DNA of 12,887 bases from Scenedesmus sp. ARA3 (Eukaryota; Chlorophyta; Chlorophyceae; Sphaeropleales; Scenedesmaceae), in NCBI GenBank assembly GCA_004335835.1, contig RWJK01000900.1, positions 1 through 12,887 on the forward strand, written 5' to 3'. The notes under the pieces were generated by a model. That model was given only the letters and a program-made list of their open reading frames with translations, searched no databases and was not told the DNA's origin. The translations under genes and the position numbers were made by a program. Position 1 is the stretch's first letter; each line of letters starts with the position of its first letter. This document shows, piece after piece, positions 6,677-12,887 of this stretch.

Positions 6677-8623
6677 ATGTCCGCAACTCTTGGCAGCGAG
6701 GCCAGCACCAGCCAACTCCGGGAGCCCGTGCTGATCGCGCTGCTGGTGTGCCTCGTGTTCTACGCTGTTACAAAATATTTTCAAACCTCCGGCTGTCCGT
6801 TCGCCAAGGCACCCAAGGCAGCTAAGAAGCAAGGCAGCATGGCCAGCACTGCAACTACTGTTGGCAGTTTGAGGCTCACACTAGCAGAACTGGCGCAGTA
6901 CGATGGCCAGGACGCATCCAAGCCGCTTTACATCAGCGTACGCGGGAAGATATACGATGTGACCGCTGGCAAGACGTTCTATGGCCCAGGTGGGCAGCGG
7001 CAGTGCAGGTTACAAGGCAGCAGAACAGCAGCGTAGTAGTGCTTTTATAGCGGTGGCACCCTGCAGTGTGCATCTTTATATATATGATGTGACTGCTGGC
7101 AAGACGTTCTATGGCCCAGGTGGGCAGTGGCAGTGGGTTCCTGCAAGGCAGCAGAACAGCAGTGTAGTAGTGCTTTTATAGCGGTGGCACCCTGCAGTGT
7201 GCATCTTTATATATATGATGTGACTGCTGGCAAGACGTTCTATGGCCCAGGTGGGCAGTGGCAGTGGGTTCCTGCAAGGCAGCAGAACAGCAGTGTAGTA
7301 GTGCTTTTGCAGTGGTGCTGCCCTGAGCAGTATGCATCTGTGCAGCAGGTGGTAAGCATGGTTTGTCTGATTACCTTGCTTTAGCTTGTTTAGCTTGTTG
7401 GATTGCATGATTATGACGTTCTATGGCCCAGGTGGGCAGCTGCAGTGGATGCGCAAGACAGGCAGCAGGGGAGCATCGTAGTAGCTGTTTGCAGCAGCTG
7501 CTGTGCGCCTTGTGCCATGCATGTGTGTAGCAGGCAACGCCATAGCAGTGGATACTGTGGCTCATACAAGCTTGTCTCACGCAAGCGCCCTGCGCTAAAC
7601 TGCGCCCTTGCTACCTCTGCAGCTGCTTGCTGCAGTGCAACTGTAAGGCGCCCCCCCTGCTTCCTGCAAGCATACTGCTCATCCTGCTGCTGCGCATGCT
7701 GCTTGTGCTTGCGCCATTGCTGCTGGTTTCATTCTGCTTGCGTGCTCCCTGCTGCTGCAGGGGGGCCCTATGCCGTGTTTGCAGGCAAGGAGTGTGCCAG
7801 GGCGCTGGCTTTCATGAAGGTGCGGTGATGCAAACGGTCAAGTATGTACGGCACCAGCAGATTCAGAAAACTTCAGGTGTATGCATAAGTGAAGGGCACT
7901 GCTCACAGCAGTAGGGTGCAATGTGGCAGCTGCTGCAGCAGCTGCCGCAGCAGGATCGGCAGTTCTCTGAGAGTGTGAGGGCAGCATGAACAGCAGCTGC
8001 GTGGGATGGTTGGGTTGATTTCAAAGCTGTCTGCCTGAATGCCTGCGGGCCAGGGCCAGGGCGCTGGCTTTCATGAAGGTGCGGGCATGCACTGCTGGCA
8101 GCAGCGGCGTGTAGGGCAAGAGCAGGGAAGATGGCACATGCGCTGCTTGCAGCAGCAGCCTGCAGTGGCAAATGCGCTGCCTGCAGCGGCAGCAGATGGC
8201 CGGCTGCTGCAGCCAGGTGCAATGCAATGCACACAGCGGTAGCATGTACTGGCACCAGCGGCATGTGACGTGACAGCCGCGGCATGTGACGCGACAGCAG
8301 CGCATGCAGAGGGGCATATGCACTGTTTGCAGCAAATAACAGCACATGGCTTGGTATCGGCTGGTTTGCTGATCACTGCAGGTGACGCCTGAGGACTGCA
8401 ATGCCGACCTGGCAGGCACTTCTTGTGCGATTACCCCTGTGGTTGCTGTGGCTTCTTGCCAAGCACCCATACGTGTACTGTCTAATGACTGCAGGTGACG
8501 CCTGAGGACTGCAATGATGACCTGGCGGGCGCCACAGAGGCGCAGCTGAAGACCCTCGCTGACTGGGAGGCCAAGTTTGACCAAAAGTACGGCGCAGCAG
8601 GCTTGCTGGTGGCACAGCAGTAG
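6677..8623 (+). CDS. Membrane-anchored cytochrome b5-like haem-binding protein (MAPR/PGRMC/MSBP family), three exons (join 6677-6989, 7761-7819, 8495-8623)
   Basis: The ATG at 6677 has an in-frame TGA two codons upstream. Donor CAG|GTGGGC at 6990 joins acceptor CTGCAG at 7760 in phase 1 (G+GG = Gly105). Donor AAG|GTGCGG at 7820 joins acceptor CTGCAG at 8494 in phase 0. The stop is TAG 8621-8623, giving 166 aa. Residues about 17-36 form one N-terminal transmembrane helix. A cytochrome b5-like domain follows at about 66-165: LTLAELAQYDG, LYISVRGKIYDVT, FYGPGGPYAVFAGKE, and a C-terminal LADWEAKFDQKYG. Tyr102 and Tyr108 match the conserved pair in PGRMC1, where the equivalent of the second ligates haem; the bis-His of true cytochrome b5 is absent, as in MAPRs. 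Family members sit in the ER or other membranes and bind haem, sterols or P450s. Both introns and the 3' flank are full of partial copies of the exon edges. Confidence 0.92.
6973..7345 (+). repeat. About 130-bp tandem repeat carrying the exon 1 donor end of the MAPR gene
   Basis: Units begin (gacgttctatggcccaggtg) at 6973, 7103 and 7234, spaced 130 and 131 bp. Each carries the end of exon 1 (encoding about IYDVTAGKTFYGPG) with the same GTGGGC donor, then ggcagcagaacagcag, tagtagtgctttt and ttatatatatgatg. A fourth short piece with the donor lies at 7415-7436. Only the first donor continues from the open exon. Differences inside the echoed coding part, TAC/TAT and ACC/ACT, are synonymous. Confidence 0.9.
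8055..8084 (+). repeat. Partial copy of the MAPR exon 2 donor end
   Basis: Thirty identical nucleotides to 7796-7825, containing the end of exon 2 (ARALAFMK) and its GTGCGG donor, recur in intron 2 about 259 bp downstream. The start of exon 2 is not copied. Confidence 0.85.
8376..8417 (+). repeat. Partial copy of the MAPR exon 3 acceptor end
   Basis: CTGCAG|GTGACGCCTGAGG and the following bases repeat the first 35 nt or so of exon 3 (VTPEDCNADLAG here, VTPEDCNDDLAG in the real exon). A functional-looking AG is present. Splicing to it would keep the frame for a while and stop at a TGA at 8496-8498, just past the real exon 3 acceptor, giving a truncated b5 domain. Confidence 0.85.
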
Positions 8624-9005
8624 CAGTAGCGCCAAGTCTGACCACACGTTTGACCAGCAGTGCGGCTCAGCAGCAGCAGCAGCAGCAGAAGTGTCAAGTT
8701 TGACCCGTGTTTAACCAGAAATGTGGCGCAGCTGAAGACCCTCGCTGACTGGGAAGCCAAGTTTGACCAGAAGTACGGCGCAGCGGGGCTGTTGGTGGCA
8801 CAGCAGTAGCAGTAGCGCCAAGTCTGACCACGCGTTTGACCAGCAGTGCGGCTCGGCAGCAGCAGCAGAAGTGTCAAGTTTGACCGAGTTCGACCAGAAA
8901 TGCGGCGCAGCTGAAGACGCTGGCGGACTGGGAGGCCAAGTTGACCAGAAGTACGGCGCGGCAGGCCTGCTGCTCGGCGCGTAGCAGCAGCAGCAGCGCC
9001 AAGTA
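8540..9005 (+). repeat. Higher-order tandem repeat of the MAPR 3' coding end (three copies of about 180 bp, eight monomers of about 61 bp)
   Basis: The segment encoding AQLKTLADWEAK, FDQKYGAAGLL and the stop occurs at 8540 (real), 8726 and 8905. Inside, a ccaagt/tcaagt-ttgacc motif recurs at 8571, 8632, 8694, 8757, 8818, 8874, 8936 and 8999, spaced 56-63 bp, so each copy holds three diverged monomers. Copy 2 keeps the same TAG. Copy 3 has a one-base deletion (TTT to TT) and a different last few codons. The copies lie in the 3' flank. Confidence 0.9.
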
Positions 9006-9644
9006 CGCGCAATGATCCACTGGATTTTGGGGCAAGCACAGCCAGGATGGCAGCTGCTGCGCTGTCAGCATCGGTCTACCCGGCAGACACGCTGCGGCAT
9101 GTGCGCATGGCTGCTACAGCCTTGTGCTGTTTTGATTGACTGCGTACAGCTCTCGCAACAGCGTTCACGTCAGCCGTAGTAGGCACAGGTGGCTGTTATT
9201 TCCCCGGCGGCAGTGGCAGCATGGCTGACACTCGCACTGCTGCGAGCCACGGGTGGTGTTGCTGCTGTGGTCACCGGCTGCCATGTAGCGCGCTGCCCCT
9301 GTGCCCAACAATCGTGCTAAAGTTGCTGCGGCTGTGCTGCTGCTGTCTTTGCGAGGTTCTGTGCATGCGTGTGGCTGGCTTTAACCCGGCAGTGGCTGTG
9401 CATGGTGAGCCCTAGGGTCCTCGTCGGCGCCTTTGTGATGCTGTGTCGCTGCCCATCCTGGTTGCAGGATATATGCCTAAGCTGCGGTCAGCTTGTGTGC
9501 TTTGTGTTTGCTGCTTCTGCATATGTTTGAACATGAACACTAGGCTGGGCTGGCGCCTGCATGAGTGGTGACGCTATGTCCAGGCAACTCTGGCATGCAG
9601 ACCACTCGCTGCCCCTGTGCTGCCTTGTTGTGAAGCACAGACGT

Positions 9645-9930
9645 GGCTGGGTTTAGAGGCAGTGCAGCGGCACTCTCTTGCACTGTGCTCCTGGAATCAA
9701 CCTGTTGCTAGCTAGCTTCTGGGGTGAGTTGCAGAGCAGTGGAACCAGCGGGCTGGGTTTGGGGCAGTGCAGCACCACTGTCATGCGCTGTGTGCCTTGC
9801 ATCAAGCTGTTGCTGGCTGGCTCCTGGGTTGAATCGCAGAGCAGTGGATCCAGCGGGCTGGGTTTGGGGCAGTGCAGCACCACTCTCATGCCCTGTGTGC
9901 CTCGCCTGTTGCAGCTTCAGGGTTTAGGGT
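9645..9930 (+). repeat. About 105-bp minisatellite, 2.7 copies
   Basis: ggctgggttt recurs at 9645, 9751 and 9856 (spacing 106 and 105). Each is followed by ggcagtgcagc, cactctc or cactgtc, a ctgtgtgcc-like part, caac/caagctgttgct, gctggct, ctgggttg and gcagagcagtgg. The near-multiple of three keeps the frame open, but the translation has no family features. The array ends at a telomere-like block. Confidence 0.8.
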
Positions 9931-9946
9931 CTAGGATTTAGGGTCT
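9920..9946 (+). repeat. Degenerate telomere-like block
   Basis: GGGTTTAGGGTCTAGG then ATTTAGGGTCT: three to four TTTAGGG-type units with substitutions, directly at the end of the 105-bp minisatellite. Confidence 0.6.
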
Positions 9947-10337
9947 ATGGTTGCTGGCTGGCTCTGGGGAGCACGGTGCCAGCCCCAGGATGCGCAAGAG
10001 TGTGCCTGGTATCACTTTGTTATTGTGTTACATGTGTTATGTTATAACATGCACCTGCAGGGAAGTGCCGCTGTGTGTCGCCCTTTCCTGTCGCCTGCAG
10101 CAGCAGGCTCTCTTGTGGTTGGTGCTGGCAGCCCTTGAGGTTGCTGATGCTGCACGCAGTGCTGTTGTTAACATGGAGTTTTCAGAGTTTTTAGCAAGTA
10201 AGCATGTGAAGCAGATGGAAGTAGAAGCACCTGCAGGCAGAGTTTTTTAGCGTGTGAAGGGAGCAAACTTACAAAGTGTTGCGGCTTCCCTCATGCACCT
10301 CAGCTGCACCTGCCTGGCATCAGCCCCAGCATGTGCC

Positions 10338-10547
10338 AGAGTGTGCCTGGCAGCACAGCCCGCGCATATGCTTGCAGGAAAGTGGCCTGACAGCACAGCC
10401 CGCGCATATGCTTGCAGGAAAGTGTGCCTGACAGCACAGCCCGCGCATATGCTTGCAGGAAAGTGTGCCTGGCAGCACAGCCCGTGCATATGCTTGCAGG
10501 AAAGTGTGCCTGGCAGCACAGCCCACACATATGCTTGCAGGAAATTG
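10338..10547 (+). repeat. 41-bp minisatellite, five copies
   Basis: cgcgcatatg (or cgtgcatatg, cacacatatg) occurs at 10361, 10401, 10442, 10483 and 10524, spaced 40, 41, 41 and 41. Each is followed by cttgcaggaaa and gtgtgcctggcagcacagcc. The units are almost identical, so the array is young or homogenised. Each contains a ttgcag|ga sequence resembling a 3' splice site. Confidence 0.9.
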
Positions 10548-10753
10548 TAGCTGTGTGTCTGTCATTACGCGTGTCGCCTGCGGCACATAGGCCCGCATGT
10601 AGCTGCTGTTGGCGTCTTTTCATCTTGTGTTTGCGGCAGCCGGTGCTGCTTGGGTTTTTTTGCTTCAAGCTTCAAGCTTGATGCTTCATGCTGTGCAGCT
10701 TGCGCGGCACCATGCATGTCGTTCAGCCTGCTGCCAGTTCTTACACTGCACAC

Positions 10754-10960
10754 CCGTCAGTCGATGGCGTTGATGGCATGGCTTGATGGGTAACATGTTG
10801 ATGTTGATGGCACCCGTCAATCTGGGGTGATAACGCTTGCAAACATGATGGTGTAGTGCTCCTTTCTGCTGCCGCTCCATTGGGGCGCGTGGTCGATGGC
10901 GTTGATGCTATGGCTTGATGGGTGACATGATGGTGATGAGTCTGGGGTGTTGAAATGCTG
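10754..10960 (+). repeat. Duplicated block rich in gatggcgttgatg
   Basis: cgatggcgttgatgg, catggcttgatgggtaacat, gatg and tctggggtg (about 10761-10828) recur with changes at about 10892-10950, roughly 132 bp apart. No coding meaning is apparent. Confidence 0.7.
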
Positions 10961-11354
10961 CGCCAGTGCACGTTTCACTAAGCATGACATCACCTGCATC
11001 ACCTGCTGTACATGGAAGAGAGAGGCGATGCTTTGTGTATGGAGCGCCAAGCCTGGAGCTGTGATGCGTCCAGCTTTGATGCATCCAGCGCACTGCAGGC
11101 CATGGCTTGCAAGCCAATTGGTGCAACTTGCACTTTGGAGCGGTGGTGTTCCACAAGTCGTTGACCATGTGTTTGCAGCAGCCTGCTGAGTGCGTTTACT
11201 GCTGGCATCACTTTATAGCCTTAGGTCAGCTTGTTCGGGCATATATGAGTTTGCATGCCTGGATCTGGTATGTTTTGCATGCTAGTGCGTGTGCCAAGCC
11301 CAGGAGTGACTGCAAAGCAGAAGACATGTGACTGCTGTCAGCAGGGCCGGCCTA

Positions 11355-11374
11355 TAAACCCTAAACCCTAAACC
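11355..11374 (-). repeat. Telomere-like tandem motif, reverse orientation
   Basis: taaaccctaaaccctaaacc: almost three perfect TTTAGGG units on the minus strand. All other blocks in the window, apart from one arm of the inverted block at 1916-1959, read on the plus strand. Confidence 0.7.
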
Positions 11375-11900
11375 TCCAGCACATTTCCAGCATGCACTGA
11401 TGGGTGGTGCCACAGCTGCATCACCTGGCCTGCACTGGGTGTGTGCTGGTGCTGGAGTCCACTCCTATCACAGTTAAAGTGGATCCAGGTCAAATTGGTC
11501 TTGGCGTCGGTGCTAAGCTTCGGTGGTCGCAGTCACACGTGTGAGAAGCTCCAGAATTGCCAATTCATTTCTGGAACTAGCACCACGACATCCGTACAGT
11601 AAAAACTTTGGCACAAACGCACGCTCTGCTAAATCAAATACTGTATAGGCTGCAACTGTCCAGGGCATTCAAGCAGCGCTAAAGGAAGCACGTGTGTGCG
11701 TAAAGACGAGTGCAAAGGTGTGGTGAAAGCTGAAACTGTGTATCAGCACGATAGATTGGCAAGGATCTGACGTCGTGCACCAGATAGCACGGTGCACTGA
11801 GTGGCTGCTTGTGCTGTTCGCGGAGCTTTCCGCGGGCACTCGCGAAACTATAGGGCCACAAAAGAAGCGTAAAGCGACTTGGCTTTTGGTATTTGGAAGA

Positions 11901-11980
11901 ATGGACTCGTTGGCAGGCGCAGCTGCCGCTGGACCGTCAAGGGCGTGCACACACCCAGCCTGCACAAGCCTGTTCCCTAG
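11901..11980 (+). CDS. Candidate first exon, CTHPAC motif, donor GTAAGG
   Basis: ATG GAC TCG opens a short frame that ends in the donor CCTAG|GTAAGG at 11981, in phase 2. It encodes a 26-residue Ala-rich start with RACTHPACTSLF. Paired cysteines in a C-x-x-P-x-C setting recall the first ligand pair of algal MYND fingers, but no further ligands follow in the window. It could be exon 1 of the gene whose exons lie at 12250-12887, with at least one unidentified exon between, or a chance ORF. An in-frame ATG also exists at 11775. Confidence 0.3.
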
Positions 11981-12249
11981 GTAAGGCTCATTTGTTTGCG
12001 GTTTACTGCTTTTAAAGTTCGTGTTAATCTGTATAATCAGACTAGGCCGGAGGGTCTTCTGCTTAGCACGCGGAACCCCCTGCAGGCTCCTGCTTTCTGC
12101 CATGATCTGGTGCACTCCCTGCGATTGCGCAAGTTTTGTGATTTGGTTTATATACCTACACTAAGCAGCTGTGCAAGAACAACAGCAGCTGCTGCGCTGT
12201 AGGTGTGGAGCTGCTGTATCGACCTGATCCAGCCTGACACACCTTCCAG

Positions 12250-12697
12250 CTGTTGGCAGTTGCGCAGCAGTACAACTGCATCAACCACCAAGCAATTGAG
12301 CATACAGTACTCCTATCGTTAGATTCGGTAATTAAGCTTATTATGAGCATTCACCTGGAAGATCTGTGGGTGTTTGCTTGAAGTTTGCAGCTGCCTGTGC
12401 TGTCTGCTGCTGACGAGCCTTGCTGCTGTGCTGCTCTGCTTGCAGGAAGCCCACACACATCATGCTGGACTTGTCATCGCCACAGCAGCAGCCGTTACAC
12501 AACTGTCAAACATGCCAGCAGCAGCAGCAGCAGCAGGACATACATGTGCATCGCCAACAGCAGCAGATCCATTGTCAGCAACAGCAACAGCAGGAGCAAG
12601 GTGAACAGCCAGAGCAGCAACAGCAGCCACGGCCACGGAAACAGCCAACTTGGAGACAGCTGCAACAGGAGCAGCAGGCGAGGCACCACCAGCTGCA

Positions 12698-12732
<35 letters not shown>

Positions 12733-12826
12733 TGCAGCAAGGTGATGGCAGGCAGCAACGGCAAAGCCAGCTGCCGCGCTTGCGCCACTGGCCCTCACCA
12801 ACGGCAGCACCCCCTGCAGCACACTC

Positions 12827-12887
<61 letters not shown>
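12250..12887 (+). CDS. Unrecognised protein, two exons and a Q-rich/poly-Ala C-terminal part, both ends partial (join 12250-12365, 12446-12887)
   Basis: Exon A follows acceptor ccttccag (AG 12248-12249) and encodes LLAVAQQYNCINHQAIEH, then a helical stretch ending SIHLED. It ends at donor CT|GTGGGT. The 80-nt intron holds a CTGAC branch-point-like motif and ends in ttgcag at 12445. Exon B completes the split Leu codon (CT+G) and continues KPTHIMLDLSSPQQQ without a stop to the edge of the window. It becomes Gln-rich, with a C-x-x-C (HNCQTC), then ends in at least twenty Ala codons (GCA) from 12828. I do not recognise the family. LLAVAQQYNC faintly resembles the start of the helices after a BTB domain. 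Q-rich tails are common in algal regulatory proteins. The upstream exons are not settled. Confidence 0.5.
12828..12887 (+). repeat. (GCA)20 run at the window edge, coding poly-Ala
   Basis: Twenty GCA/CAG-type units continue to the last base. In the exon frame they are Ala codons, while the earlier CAG runs of the same exon are Gln codons. True length unknown because the window ends in it. Confidence 0.85.

Larger units (their letters stand above)
8624..11900. other. Repeat-rich stretch with no supported gene
   Basis: No frame shows a recognisable domain and no set of splice sites joins into one. Short ORFs translate minisatellites. No TGTAA poly(A) signal was noticed shortly after the MAPR stop. 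The stretch holds the MAPR 3' repeats, two minisatellites, a duplicated gatggcgttgatg block, a 12-bp palindrome (10039-10050) and two telomere-like blocks in opposite orientations. Confidence 0.55.

Noticed and set aside
8482..9039. Minus-strand ORF of 185 codons with repeated units
   Set aside because: It arises from the tandem MAPR 3' coding-end copies read antisense; the period keeps it open. No domain is recognisable.
9678..9941. ORF over the 105-bp repeats
   Set aside because: It is open because the repeat period is close to a multiple of three; the translation shows no domain.
10130..10250. Peptide ALEVADAARSAVVNMEFSEF and following residues, behind a ggcag acceptor-like site
   Set aside because: It looks mildly protein-like and has a GTAAGC donor-like site inside, but no partner exon joins it in phase and no family is recognised.
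10254..10681. ORFs on both strands over the 41-bp repeats
   Set aside because: They are Cys/His-rich on both strands purely from the repeated unit.
11669..12115. Minus-strand ORF of 148 codons
   Set aside because: The composition is uneven, there is no recognisable motif, and it runs antisense to the candidate exon with a good donor. It cannot be excluded, but nothing supports it.
12460..12822. Minus-strand Ala/Val-rich ORF
   Set aside because: It is the shadow of CAG-rich coding sequence on the plus strand, where the frame runs on to the edge and joins in phase with an upstream exon.
1..12887. tRNA, rRNA or snRNA genes
   Set aside because: I saw no cloverleaf with a GTTCNANNC box or other conserved RNA sequence in the parts examined; a covariance-model search would be decisive.

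Overview
The window looks like nuclear DNA of a chlorophyte green alga, probably near the Scenedesmus/Tetradesmus group. That placement is an inference. It rests on spliced genes with GT-AG introns, TTTAGGG-type telomere-like motifs, very abundant CAG/CTG runs, and a membrane-protein type common in algae. There are no bacterial operons, RNA genes, CRISPR arrays or recognisable transposons.

Layout. (1) 1-1685, + strand: the 3' part of a gene for a polytopic membrane protein with an EF-hand and a Q/A-rich tail. Its last exon starts at 198 and is preceded by two partial copies of its own 5' end. (2) 1686-5043: mostly non-coding, with telomere-like blocks, palindromes, dispersed repeats, an isolated MYND-zinc-finger-like fragment near 3896, and an 86/87-bp tandem array at 4611-5130. 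(3) 5044-6180, - strand: a three-exon gene for a twin CX9C protein of the CMC1 type (cytochrome c oxidase assembly, mitochondrial intermembrane space). No single open frame shows it; I assembled it from splice signals and matching phases. (4) 6181-6676: a 496-bp gap between divergent starts, probably a shared promoter region. (5) 6677-8623, + strand: a three-exon gene for a membrane-anchored cytochrome b5-like haem-binding protein of the MAPR/PGRMC/MSBP family, 166 aa. (6) 8624-11900: repeats and minisatellites with no convincing gene. (7) 11901-12887, + strand: a weak first-exon candidate, then two well-phased exons of an unrecognised protein that becomes Q-rich and then poly-Ala as it runs off the window.

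The most striking feature is shared by the first three genes. Pieces of their exons, cut near splice sites or at the 3' end of the coding sequence, recur as tandem partial copies ('echoes') in the adjoining intron or 3' flank. CTG runs (CTG in the gene's sense strand) accompany most of them. The MAPR gene has echoes of exon 1's donor end, exon 2's donor end, exon 3's acceptor end and the 3' coding end. CMC1 has echoes of two acceptor ends and a six-copy array of its C-terminal coding end. The membrane-protein gene has three copies of its last acceptor. In the MAPR 3' copies nearly all substitutions are synonymous. I regard this recurring exon-edge duplication as the candidate undescribed phenomenon of the window.

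Functionally, CMC1 (copper/COX assembly) and MAPR (haem binding) sit head to head. This is compatible with co-regulation of respiratory or haem metabolism, but that is inference.
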